14,506 nt of DNA from Bremia lactucae (Eukaryota; Oomycota; Peronosporomycetes; Peronosporales; Peronosporaceae). Position numbers and translations under genes: made by a program. The stretch is taken from NCBI RefSeq assembly GCF_004359215.1, contig NC_090624.1, forward strand, positions 2,986,811-3,001,316, in the 5' to 3' direction. Under the pieces are notes generated by a model. That model had not been told where the DNA came from. It searched no databases and saw only the letters and a list, made by a program, of their open reading frames with translations. This document shows, one piece after another, positions 1 through 7,979 of this stretch (the first letter of the stretch is position 1; every line of letters starts with the position of its first letter).

Positions 1-1
1 A

Positions 2-532
2 TGTTACACAGTCCCCGTTAAGTACACTTGGTGTACTTAAGGGGATGGTCAATTACTAAATAATAGTAATTAGACCCAACACTCGGGTGTGGTGCACATT
101 TGTGACCAACCCTTGTGGATGTGATGCACATGGGTGCATTCACATTAGGAGGGATGACGCCCAGCGTCATCCGTGATGACGGCTAGCGTCATCCGTTACG
201 CGAGGTATCTATAAAGATACGCTCGCAATACATATTAAATGATATCTATAGAGATAACATTTTAATTGGTAAAAATAGGTATTTGTATTTAATTCTATTA
301 AATATAAATCAGTCTGAAAACTACTTCCTACTTGGTAAGTGCGCACGAGGAGACGGATTACCGCTCCCGTGACGACACTTGACCAGAGTTCTTAGTGTGT
401 TGGGCGAGGTCGCTAACGCGCCCACCACAACTGCCACACTGCACGCAAGAGAAGCAGGTTTAACCGCTTCCTCGCTGTGCTAGGGTGTGTGCCTAGTAGG
501 AGCGTGGCCGCATTACGACGTGCCCGCCTACA
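2..532 (+). repeat. LTR, family B, left copy
   Basis: The segment begins TGTTACAC and ends CCTACA, so it has the TG...CA ends of an LTR. Its right half, from about 245, matches 11690-11976 over some 285 bp, including the conserved stretches around ATTGGTAAAAATAGG, AAGTGCGCA, TTACCGCTCCCGTGACGAC and the terminal GACGTGCCCGCCTACA. A TATAAAT box lies near 303, followed by an Inr-like TCAGTCT, which favours + orientation. The left half holds three strong palindromes (13-44, 152-172, 200-226) absent from the right copy. No convincing primer-binding site follows at 533, so the superfamily is uncertain. It could be one end of a large element or a solo LTR; the window edge hides the target duplication. 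Confidence 0.7.
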
Positions 533-784
533 CCTTGAGACATATAACTATCAGGGGTGACAGTGCGAGTTGCTATCTTTCTCTTCAACTTGCTTCATAT
601 TCACGCCATGCAATAGTATACTCACCAAGCAAGCATAATACTTAATGTACTTTTCCCACTTTGTATTCGTCTCTAGAATAATGCAAGCTAGACCGGATTT
701 CATATACCTGCATAATGAGTGCGCGCGTTACTTTACCGTACGAAGCAGCTACTTTATATCCCCTTTGTTTAAGCATGCTGTCAG
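533..784. other. Spacer between LTR B and LTR A, no gene recognised
   Basis: This 252-bp stretch has no match elsewhere in the window. A short minus-strand reading frame crosses it (642-836), but it starts inside the LTR and resembles no family I know. The stretch may be interior sequence of the family B element or host DNA into which element 1 inserted. Bases 780-784 (GTCAG) are the flank next to the element 1 LTR and would be half of a target duplication. Confidence 0.5.
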
Positions 785-1222
785 TGTAACGGGGCACTAC
801 TGACTTGTACTGCTTCAGTATAAGTCCACTTCGCACTGCCTCAGTGCGATTGGTGCCTCACGTCACTTTACGTACACTAGTACGTGCAGAGAAAGACTCT
901 CTTTAAAACACTTGCGTTAAAGAGGATTAATTAATAACTGTATTTATAAATTAAGTTCTTCTTGTCTATCTACCTAATGCTAACTTGAATAATAATCTAA
1001 TACAAACATGTAATTAAGTCTTATCTGTCTTTCTCTTTGCGCGGGTCTAGCGCTGACTGAACCGCGAAGAAAGAAGATGTAATAGTCAATATCTACCAAT
1101 AAATAAGTCTCTAAAATATTACCATGTAAAGTAATATTCTCCAAATATTATCTACCTTTTAGATAATGTATTAATTAACAAATTTGAAGTCTTAATTTCA
1201 TGTAACGATACACCCCGTTACA
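785..1222 (-). repeat. LTR, family A, 3' LTR of element 1
   Basis: The segment has ends TGTAACGGGG and CCCCGTTACA and is 438 bp long, the same length as the + strand copy at 12323-12760, with which it aligns end to end. It is a 3' LTR rather than a solo one because a purine-rich tract abuts its inner edge at 1223, while the outer flank lacks the TGGTAGCAC primer-binding motif seen after the other family A LTRs. A near-perfect 10-bp hairpin (802-826) sits close to the LTR end, as in the other copies. Confidence 0.92.
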
Positions 1223-1240
1223 TCACCCTTCCCTTTAACG
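1223..1240 (-). other. Polypurine tract of element 1
   Basis: On the minus strand the bases just upstream of the LTR read AAAGGGAAGGGTGA, a purine run touching TGTAACGG. This is where plus-strand DNA synthesis would be primed. It fixes the polarity of the LTR at 785-1222. Confidence 0.75.
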
Positions 1241-1321
1241 GCAATCACTCTGACTGTCATTGGGTAGAGTGGTCACTGTAAGACCACTTTATTAAAAAGC
1301 AATATTAATTGGTCAAAGCCA

Positions 1322-1335
1322 TCATTTTCAATTAT
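1322..1335 (+). promoter_or_regulatory. Candidate oomycete Inr/FPR core promoter for the antisense ORF
   Basis: The sequence TCATTTTCAATTAT starts 19 bp before the ATG at 1341. The known oomycete core is TCATTYYNCAWTTT; this site differs by one missing base (the N) and the final T. It lies between the 3' LTR and the antisense ORF and points away from the LTR. Short AT-rich motifs occur by chance, so position is the main support. Confidence 0.45.
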
Positions 1336-1340
1336 ATCGC

Positions 1341-2363
1341 ATGGTTAACGAGTCCATGCGTTATGCGAGTAGTGCGGCGCTTTCGGCTTCGGTACACCCA
1401 GCCGCGGGCGACGCATTATTGTCTCTTTCAGCAGAGTTTCATCTGCCGTAGTATCATCTTCTCCCGCAACACTAGATGTTGCGGGTGCACGTGGCGAGTC
1501 ACCACGTCAGTGCGATCCCTCTTTGGAGATTGACTATGAATGCGAGTCGGACATAATGACCGACTCGGGGAGAGTAGAACAGTCGCCTGATCGTCGTCAG
1601 GCAGTTGACTATGAGCCTTCGAATGAGGTGGCTTATTCGAGTAGACGTGCTGGTGGCATTCGCTATAGCATGTTCGGTTCCGACGATAAGGATGATTCCT
1701 CATCGCCAGCACCGTCTCCCGTGCCGTCGCCCGCACTTATTTCTGTGCGTGGTAATGATGATGGCGTAAGCCATCGAAATAAAGTTCTTCTGGTACCCTT
1801 GCTTCAGTGGGTACCACTCAGGGGATCTTAGACACTAAAATGTATCGTCTTGCCCCTGAGAAGAAGCCGTGGCTTTTGCCCGAAACAGCTAATTAATAGC
1901 TTGTCTGGAGAGACTGCTCCTCACAAATAATATCCCTTATTTATTGCGACAAAGTATCATGGCCTTGATCCCAGCGCAAAGAACGTTCGCGTTGAGGGAG
2001 AATTTTATCTCGATGCTTTTTAAGCATCGATAGTATAGTGGCAACAATAAGTGAGGTAAAATCTCGTTGATGCAAGCCTGGAGCGCGTGTATTCGCAATG
2101 TCAAAGACATTGGACGCGAAACCTGGCTTCGAACACTTAACGCGATTCGCGTTAAGTTTGAGAAAAGAACTCCAACCGGTGCAAGGTATAAATTGCATCG
2201 GTTGTCACGTTGGGCAGGACTTCCAATTCCTACGTGGAGTGATCCCTGTACGTGTTGTGTCGACACCACGGAACGAGTGAAAAGGGATGTTTATTCCCAT
2301 GCTTCGCCCTGGGGAAGGGCTCGCATCTCTATCGAGATGCGTGATGCGATTGACGCTTTGTAA
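1341..2363 (+). pseudogene. Broken antisense ORF in the 3' region of element 1
   Basis: I do not recognise the family. The + strand reads as protein across several frames. An ATG at 1341 opens MVNESMRYASSAALSASV and runs to a stop at 1449. The reading continues in another frame at 1448-1831, with acidic and Ser/Pro-rich sequence (CESDIMTDSG, SPAPSPVPSPA). It then moves to 1795-1896 (MYRLAPEKKPWLLPETAN), about 1895-2040 (ATKYHGLDPSAKNVRVEG, EFYLDAF) and 2055-2363 (ETWLRTLNAIRVKFEKRT, LSRWAGLPIPTW). That is about 340 codons with at least four frameshifts and several stops. It ends 7 bp from the pol stop on the other strand, so the two genes converge. Antisense ORFs downstream of pol are known in plant Tat-lineage gypsy elements, but I see no similarity to them. 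It could also be a captured host gene, or a spurious frame. Confidence 0.5.
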
Positions 2364-3029
2364 TCGAATTTCACGTGCTAGGGGTGCGTGCTTTCCGATG
2401 GACCTTCGGATCCATCGGATTAGTATCGTCATACTGACGGACGAGGCCCTCAACGTCAACAAATAGCTGGGAACGAGGCTTCCAGCTGTCATGCGAAGGT
2501 GGATAACCGCGACAGCGAACCATATAACTCGTTCGCTGCCCCTTCACATCAAGGTGGTTTAGAATACGTTCCACAAGGAAACATTGACCAACGTGGGAAT
2601 CCACCAATGATTGTGGTGGAGGAGGAAAACTTAGATCCGACCCATGTGTCGGATCTAGAGTCGAAGATCGACAAACTCGATTGCTTTCTCCATGATTTGG
2701 AGGAGGGACTTTATTACGAGCGCGGTAAGCGTCGCTCGTTAGAGCAGACGGTGCAAGCGCATGATATCGAACGGTGATCCAACCGTTCGAAGTGTGCGTT
2801 CTCTATGTTGGAGTACGAACGAAAGTATCACGCTCTTCGTGATGAGCTACCGTCAGCTCATCGCAGTTTCGAGGATTTTCGGACCTGACATGAAAAATTT
2901 TCAGATTCAACATGAGAACTGGTTTGTGACCGAATCTTTTAGGGATTTTTAAAAAGGGTGGTCAGATCCGTCCTCGAAAGAAACCGCGTACTGATGGTAC
3001 GGGTGGAGCCGACCAACGTAAACCTTAGG
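2364..3029 (+). pseudogene. Possible coiled-coil extension of the antisense ORF
   Basis: The frame of the preceding ORF stays readable past its TAA. After two TAG codons it is open from 2424 to 2777 and then goes on to about 2950, broken by three TGA codons and one TAG. The translation is rich in Glu, Lys and Leu with heptad-like spacing (VSDLESKIDKLDCFLHDLEE, then LEYERKYHALRDELPSAHRS). Replacing each TGA by Arg, its one-transition ancestor CGA, gives smooth sequence. A shift near 2945 leads to a basic tail (KKGGQIRPRKKPR) and a TAG at 3027-3029. The region lies opposite the pol tail and the certain chromodomain, so some or all of it may be a shadow of pol. Confidence 0.3.
2371..2655 (-). 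pseudogene. Chromodomain, C-terminus of element 1 Pol
   Basis: The minus strand carries a Pro-rich lead (FPPPPQSL) and then FLVERILNHLDV, YMVRCRGYPPSHDSWKP and LVRQYDD, ending at a stop at 2371. This follows the chromodomain pattern: an aromatic/hydrophobic strand, VxWxGYPP, then (S/T)WEP and a closing helix. A Cys replaces the usual aromatic-cage Trp in VRCRGY, and Lys replaces Glu in SWKP, so histone binding is probably lost. In chromoviruses this domain directs integration into heterochromatin. It is joined upstream to the integrase tail by a variable linker (about 2655-2940) that is broken by one stop. Confidence 0.85.
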
Positions 3030-3440
3030 ATGCGTTCGCATCCTACGTGGCTATTCTACTGTGTACGTATTGCCTCTGCTATGCAGCACACGAAAAGGCC
3101 CAATGAACTTGGGTAGTAGTTTACTGCTACCCACATTAGTGACTACTCGCCTAGGTAAGTTTACAGTAGATAGTAGCACTAGATCATTAATATTAAATGA
3201 ATGAACATTTCCTCTTCCATGATTGTCTGCATTCCGTGCCTGACGGTCCACTGCGTTAGCAATAGAATCTTGTACGAAACGGACTACTCATTCTCGAGGC
3301 AGCAGAAATTCCTCTGCTGACTCATTTTTTTTAGTGCGCTTTGTGGATACTGCCATGAGATTTTTCTCATCTTCGATGTCGATCGCTTCGACATCGACAT
3401 CAATCGCGTCGTTGGTAACTTCGACGTGTGATGAGCATGA
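2940..3440 (-). pseudogene. Integrase C-terminal part of element 1
   Basis: Reading leftward there is an acidic linker (DAIDVDVEAIDIEDE), then SAEEFLLPRE, DSIANAVDRQARNAD, the GPF module (FNINDLVLL, FIGPFRVLH) and MRTHPKVYVGRLHPYHQY. The GPY/F module binds DNA and helps multimerise the integrase. Element 2 carries the same stretch at 10250-10588, which confirms it. A TAG in place of a codon after VE, a stop after LLPRE and an indel in the poly-A run near 3325 break the frame. Confidence 0.85.
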
Positions 3441-3589
3441 GCCAGAAATAATTTTGCTCGTGCGAGTCCACCAACCTTAAACTAGAGGATCCCTCTAATT
3501 GGGAGGGTATGCGTGGATGGCGTAAGCCATTCACTAAGAACGGTGTATGAGGTTTAGACGCATGCACCGAATTATTGATGGCGAATTCA

Positions 3590-4260
3590 ATATTGTTTAA
3601 AATTCGCTTTAATTAGGATACGATTGGACGTTACCTCTAAGTGTCGCTACGAGGACGCGATTTACGCGTTCCGTCTGACTATCTGTCTCTGGATGATCAG
3701 AAGTTGACTTAGTCAGCCGTGTTCCGAGAGAGCGGAACACGGGTTGCTGAAACTCCGCCGCGAACCGTTAATATCTATCGGTGACCGGTTCGCGGGGTAA
3801 ACCGTGGAGTTTGAATACCGTGTCGATAAAGACGCGGGCACAGCCCGGAGCCGTGATGACTCTGGTACTGCAGCAAGATGTACCTTCTTGCTGCACCTGT
3901 CTACAAAAACAAGGATTCCATCGTTATTGTGATCGTATTCGAGAAATTCGAAGACGAAGTCCATCGATACGGACTGCCAACATTCTGCCGGGAGTGGTAG
4001 AGGTTGGAGAGGTGCACGCGATGAAGGGCTAGGCTTCACCCGTTGACATGCCTCGCAAGCACGAATGTACTTGCGCACGAACTGATACTGGCGTGACCAG
4101 TATGAGTTGCGACCTACTGTAACATTAGTTCTCTCACTTCACGATGCCCAATTGTTGATGCATCGTGACACTCATACATGCGCAAGCGCAAATCGTTGTG
4201 AGTCGGGACGACGACACGTGGAGTGTCACCGGCAATGGCTGTGTAGTACAGTAAGCCGTT
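3590..4260 (-). pseudogene. Integrase zinc-binding and DDE catalytic core of element 1
   Basis: The zinc-binding HHCC motif is spread over two frames: CHDAS and GHREVRE for the histidines (near 4170-4140), CEACQRVKPS for the cysteines (near 4055). The catalytic triad follows. The first Asp is in SVSMDFVFEF (about 3960), the second in VTDRY near 3780, where a stop comes next, and the Glu is in TERVNRVL near 3635. FRSLGTRLTKST lies between the last two, and its codons form a 10-bp perfect hairpin (3717-3742). All residues can be found but not in one frame, so the protein cannot be made. This enzyme would join element cDNA to the chromosome. Confidence 0.88.
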
Positions 4261-4540
4261 GCGTGTTGTGTATCGATCGGATGAAGATCAATATTAAGCC
4301 GCTAAATCTCTAAAAGATTTATTGGATGGATTCACCAGATGATCCATTAAACGCAGAAGTTCCTTATCTTCTGCGTAGGCTTTCTTATGTCATCAAACAA
4401 AGTTGATAACGGAACACTTGTGATGAGTGTCGCAACAGTGGGATTATTTACACTGTTGGAGTGCACTGCCGATCGAAATCGGATCGGCGTGATAGCGCAT
4501 CAGCGACGGCATTAAGGCGTCATGGTTAATATTCATCGGA
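4261..4540 (-). pseudogene. RNase H to integrase linker of element 1, heavily decayed
   Basis: This stretch lies between the RNase H and integrase zinc domain, where Ty3/gypsy Pol has a poorly conserved linker. Near the integrase I can read TRNGLLYYTAIAGDTP and VVVPTHNDLRLRM (about 4255-4175). The rest holds no long frame but has hairpins at 4351-4376 and 4433-4458. Confidence 0.6.
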
Positions 4541-4870
4541 AAAATTATACTCCGCGAAGAAGGATAGTCACCTCGCCATTCTTTGCGATAGGTGTGGGCT
4601 ATTTACGGCCGTGCGTAGTGATGCATAGTCCGTATATACGATGAACGGTCTATCTTCTCGAATATAGACCCTAAATTTAGCCAGAGCATATTCATGGCAA
4701 GGAGTTCTTTGTCATGCACTGCGTAATTGCGTTTAGCTGGTTGCTGCTGACGTGATTTAAAACTGACGACAAGCTCCGCGCCGTCTGTATCGTTTTGCAT
4801 TTACGCATACCCGATTGCGAATCGCTATCGTCCCAGACCACATGGAAGGTCTGTCTTCATCTGCAATCGC
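4541..4870 (-). pseudogene. RNase H domain of element 1
   Basis: The minus strand shows FHVVWDDSD near 4845, equivalent to FHVVCDASD in element 2, so the first catalytic Asp position survives with changes around it. It goes on with a divergent RQQQPAKRNYAVHDKELLAM, which holds the catalytic Glu (HDKELL). After a one-base loss in the codon following LLAM comes YALAKFRVYIRED and FIVYTDHASLRTAV, the last catalytic Asp (4603-4670). The enzyme would degrade the RNA strand during reverse transcription. Its neighbours, RT and integrase, are in the expected order. Confidence 0.82.
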
Positions 4871-5740
4871 GAAGATGGGCGATTGCACCAAGCTTTGCTT
4901 GATTCCTTCAAAGGAACGCTGACAATCAGCATTCCCTGGCTATTTCTCGTCGATTTCATGAGACAAGCGAGATGAACTGTCATCTCGGCATAATCGCGGG
5001 AGTACTTGTGCAAGTACGCCGCTATTCCAAGGAACTCTCTAAGTTTCTTGACATCGACTGGAACTGATCAGTCGTTAATTGCTGCAAGCGAAAGACCACT
5101 TCTTGAGATTTGCGCACAACTTATGCTTTCGCATAAGTGTAAGTACCTGACGAGCGTAAGTTTTATAAAATTTCACATCCGTCTTTCCGTCCATAGCCTG
5201 GCAATGGATGAATCATCGTCGAAATAACTCGGTGCGAATTCTCGCACTGGTCTCAACAGATTTGTTACACATCTGTTGAAAGTTGCAGGGGCGTTACTAA
5301 GCCCCTATGGCATTACAAGCCATTCCCAGAGCATCCCACAGGGAGTGCTCACTGCTGTCTACGGGATGTCCCGTTCATGCATAAGAATCTGATAATATCC
5401 ATCCATCAGTTCCATAGAGATGGTACTCTTAGACATACCATCTATGATTACGTCTTTTCTAGGCATCGGCGCTTGAGCCGGTACCGTTGCAGCATTCAGT
5501 TTATTGAATGCGTGCAGTATCCGCCACCCTCTTGTGGCCTTTTGCACACAGAAGGTCGGAGATATATGTGGGGAGGTTAACTCCCTCACATGGCCCGCTT
5601 TTAATCGATCGATAAAGAATTTATCGATCGTTAGTACTTGTTCACGAAGCAGTGGTCACTGCTTCATGACACAGTACTTCGAGCCCGGTTTGATCTCGAT
5701 CTCGTGTCGAGTGCATTTACCCTTAGGCAATTCGCATGAA
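4870..5740 (-). pseudogene. Reverse transcriptase of element 1
   Basis: In order: EIKPGSKYCVMKQ (about 5690), LTIDKFFIDRLKAGHVR, FCVQKATRGWRILHAFNKLN, PRKDVIIDGM, then domain A as STISMELMDGYYQILM. There the catalytic Asp of the usual MDL motif reads Glu. The LSNAPATFNR domain is partly preserved near 5290. YFDD is intact near 5222, with a frameshift straight after it. The connection domain (HKYSRDYAEMTVHL) lies near 4985. Stops and indels divide it into at least five pieces. It is the polymerase that would copy element RNA into DNA. Confidence 0.87.
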
Positions 5741-5799
5741 ACTGTTTTGAAAAATACAATTTTAAATTATATGAAATCCTTGTATACAGGATTTGTCTA

Positions 5800-6018
5800 A
5801 AGTAACTCCCAGTATTAAGTAGCATATCTCTCAATCCGAGTCTTCACATCGAGGACACTTTCGTCCATCGATGAGCTGCTGAGAACCCGTTCGTTCTCTG
5901 CAAAAATTACCGCTGACCGAATATCGGTTACGTATTCATCTTTTGTGACAAGTGCGCAGATCTGCTTGATTCTGACACTATGCAGATCTCTCAAGAACCG
6001 CTTGGGTTCTACGATTGG
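5800..6018 (-). pseudogene. Protease-RT linker of element 1
   Basis: The minus strand reads VEPKRFLRDLHSVRIKQI and then ENERVLSSSSMDESVLDV with KTRIER. Element 2 has the matching LEPKQFLRDLGSGKVKQL, ERVFRSTLMNENVLNEKT and RIERL at 7680-7880, so this is real Pol sequence of the same family. It stops abruptly at 6018, where the opposite-strand LTR begins. The function of this linker is not known to me. Confidence 0.8.
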
Positions 6019-6019
6019 T

Positions 6020-6313
6020 TATTTACTTGCTCCGCGGTCCAGTCAGCACTGGACGCACGCAAAGAGAGAGACAAATGAGACTTTATTACATGTTTTGTAT
6101 TAGCTTATAATTAAGTAAGTATTAAGTAGATAGGACAGAAGAACTTTAATATATTAATACAGATTTTAAATAACCCCCTTTAAAGCAAGAGTTCCAAAGA
6201 GACTTCCTCTGCTCGTAGCAGTGTACGTGAAGTGACGTGAGGCACCACTCGCACTGAAGCAGTCCGAAGTAGACTTGTACTAAAGCATTACAAGTCGGCA
6301 GTGCCCGGTTACA
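6020..6313 (+). repeat. LTR, family A, 5'-truncated
   Basis: From TATTTACTTG to the terminal GGTTACA it matches the last 290 bp or so of the LTR at 12323-12760, including TCCGCGGTCCAGTCAGC, the TATTAGCTTATAATTAAG stretch and the hairpin near the end (6272-6296). About 145 bp of its 5' end is lost at the junction with element 1. Confidence 0.9.
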
Positions 6314-6315
6314 CC

Positions 6316-6331
6316 TGGTAGCACTTTGTAG
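6316..6331 (+). other. Primer-binding site of element 2
   Basis: After a CC spacer, TGGTAGCACTTTGTAG follows the LTR end. The same 16 bases follow the LTR of element 3, and a near copy follows LTR C. TGG complements the CCA end of a tRNA, and the first eight bases fit the complement of some initiator-Met tRNAs, but I cannot name the tRNA with confidence. Confidence 0.7.
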
Positions 6332-6379
6332 TACGTCCAAGTGTCCGTTCCAGTGTTATCTAGAATCGGAAGAAGTCAA

Positions 6380-6620
6380 AAACAAAAGCAAAAACGCAAT
6401 CGTTGTCAAAGACGGGCCTCTACGCTTATGGGTAAAGTGCTCCGCACCCAGTGCCTCCAAACACTGAGCGAAACGATCGAGCTCCCAATAAAAATCTGCG
6501 GAGGACGCAGATCTGACGCTGATGCGAAATCGTAACGGCGAGGCGTATCGTCAGAAAAACGGTTGGGGTCAGTAAGTGCGCAGAGCCCTACTGATCCAGC
6601 ACACCCACAAGACTTTGCAA
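6380..6620 (+). pseudogene. Remnant of gag C-terminus with zinc knuckle, element 2
   Basis: RNRCQR at 6395-6412 followed by YAYG matches the zinc knuckle KCNRCQRFGH of element 3. The first Cys codon reads CGC (Arg), so the knuckle is dead. Only about 50 bp lie between the primer-binding site and this motif, whereas about 1 kb of gag lies before it in a whole element. The N-terminal gag is therefore deleted. SAPHPVPPNTER-like sequence follows in a shifted frame and leads to the protease. Confidence 0.6.
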
Positions 6621-6639
6621 GCCTTTGACGAAAGTTGCT

Positions 6640-7130
6640 CTTCATACACAGATATTGTATGTAACTGCCTCAGGTGATGAGATTAACATCATCACCTTGA
6701 AAATAAATGTGGCAAAAAAATGCACTAAAGTCCCTAGTCGATTGTGGCGCGTCGAACAATTTCAATTGACGCCAAACGCTAGAGGATCGCAGACTCAAGT
6801 TCGTTGAGCGCGGTATCCCTCTAACGAGGATGATAGTGCGCCTAGCAACAGGCGCATTTGTAGCAGTAAAAAAAGTGTAGGTTTCAATCATAACACGTAA
6901 AAGGGTAAACAGTACGATAACGATTTCATCTTTCTGGATTCGGATGACAAATTTGATGTCATCCTTGGGTTACCATGGCTCAGAAATTACGAGCCGTGCA
7001 TAAAGTGGCAGCATCAAGCCGTGACAATGCCTGCCTCTTGTTCATCAGATAGCCAACTGCTGAACGTCTTCGAGCGTCCACAAGCGTGTGAGTGTCCTAT
7101 GAGTGAGTGCGATGGCCTCACTTGCGGGTA
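6640..7130 (+). pseudogene. Aspartic protease (retropepsin) of element 2
   Basis: DCGASNNF at 6740 is the active-site triplet region (D-x-G-A/S), with a Cys in the middle position. It is preceded by EINIITLKINVAKK and followed by FVERGIPLTRMIVRLATG, FIFLDSDDKFDV and ILGLPWLRNYEP at 6961-6996. The last is the conserved hydrophobic-Gly motif near the end of retropepsins. Stops replace codons after NNF and twice near 6880-6900. The protein would cut the Gag-Pol polyprotein. The stretch after ECDGLTCG (about 7110) is a poorly conserved tail. Confidence 0.82.
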
Positions 7131-7506
7131 GGTCGTTAGAATAATTGAATAAGACCTCAGTGTGATTACCCAACACATTGTGAAGTTAGATCCCGACGGT
7201 TGTGTGCACAAGCACTGGCAGCGTCGAAGGTACATTGTTGTAACATGGACATTGTTACCGACGGCTACAGGCAGCGTCGAAGTTCGAACAGTCGGATAAG
7301 TTGAGTGGTACGAAACAAGGATGATTGCTTGAAAAGCAACATCCAGAAACATTTAAATTTCCTGTCTACAAGAGACAGTGCATTAATCCTAGATCGACTG
7401 GAGAGTCGATTGTAGATGATGTCGCTAAGGATGCGCAACCACAGCTAGAGGCAGTCGGGGAGGATACTCTCCAACAAAATTTCAGGGAATAAGTCCCCAA
7501 GAATCT
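7131..7506 (+). pseudogene. Decayed protease tail of element 2
   Basis: No long frame survives. Fragments such as SVITQHIVKLDPDG match the region after ECDGL in element 3, so it is the same part of Pol. I see no other feature in it. Confidence 0.45.
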
Positions 7507-7899
7507 GTGAAAACAAGTCTCCGGAAACCTGTGGTGAAAGGTTCCCAGGTATATTTGAAAATAAATTCCACAGAGGAAACTGAGACAATAAATCTCGTAG
7601 TAAGCAATGGATCAAGTGTAGGCGCTTTTACAGTTGATCTAATAGCGCCTCCAAAGTTAATTTCGGAGATAACTCAATTGCCAACGCTTGAACCGAAACA
7701 GTTCTTGCGTGATCTGGGTAGTGGCAAAGTCAAGCAGCTCTGCGTACGTTTTACAAATGACAACAACGTGGCCGATATTTGGTCGGCAAGTGTATTTCCT
7801 GAGACCGAACGGGTTTTCAGAAGCACATTAATGAACGAAAATGTCCTCAATGAGAAGACTCGAATTGAACGTCTCACGTCCAAATCCTGGGAGTTTTGA
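7507..7899 (+). pseudogene. Protease-RT linker of element 2, longest clean frame of the copy
   Basis: An open stretch of 130 codons contains YLKINSTEETETINLVVSNG, VGAFTVDLIAPP, LEPKQFLRDLGSGKVKQL and RIERLTSKSWEF. Element 1 repeats its second half at 5800-6018. It lies between the protease and RT, has no catalytic motif I recognise, and is most likely a spacer or tether in the polyprotein. A TGA after SWEF and frameshifts follow before RT starts at about 8017. Confidence 0.75.
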
Positions 7900-7979
7900 A
7901 GGCAAACCCTCTATATAAAAATTAAAATGGCTTCCCTGTAACAGTATCGTGCGAGTTTTTAAGGACAAAAGCACTCGAC

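Larger units (their letters stand above)
785..6018 (-). mobile_element. Element 1: truncated Ty3/gypsy chromodomain retrotransposon
   Basis: Read on the minus strand, the order is protease-RT linker (6018-5800), RT, RNase H, integrase, chromodomain (stop at 2371), about 1.1 kb of 3' region, polypurine tract and a complete 3' LTR (785-1222). RT before integrase places it in Ty3/gypsy, and the C-terminal chromodomain makes it chromovirus-like. The 5' LTR, gag and protease are missing at the 6018 break, though the minus-strand gag at 10588-11108 could be their displaced start. Frameshifts and stops run throughout, so it cannot make its own proteins. Confidence 0.9.

Noticed and set aside
533..570. 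Copia-type primer-binding site (ACTATCAGGGG near 546-556)
   Set aside because: It shares only the TATCAG core with the usual TGGTATCAGAGC and lies 14 bases past the LTR end, so it is too weak to call.
642..836. 64-codon minus-strand frame
   Set aside because: It starts inside the family A LTR and runs into the spacer; no recognisable protein.
1428..1736. 102-codon minus-strand frame
   Set aside because: It lies opposite the better-supported + strand antisense ORF, has no motif, and looks like a shadow.
1937..2269. Minus-strand frames of 110 and 85 codons
   Set aside because: They overlap each other in different frames and lie opposite protein-like + sequence; no family features.
4603..4670. 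Frame reading IFEKIDRSSYIRTM after RNase H of element 1
   Set aside because: The homologous frame is VYIREDRPFIVYTDHAS one base over; the other is an out-of-frame reading after a one-base deletion.
6406..6645. 79-codon minus-strand frame
   Set aside because: Shadow of the gag zinc-knuckle remnant on the + strand.
7014..7352. 112-codon minus-strand frame
   Set aside because: It lies opposite the protease tail of element 2, whose ECDGL segment matches element 3; taken as antisense noise.
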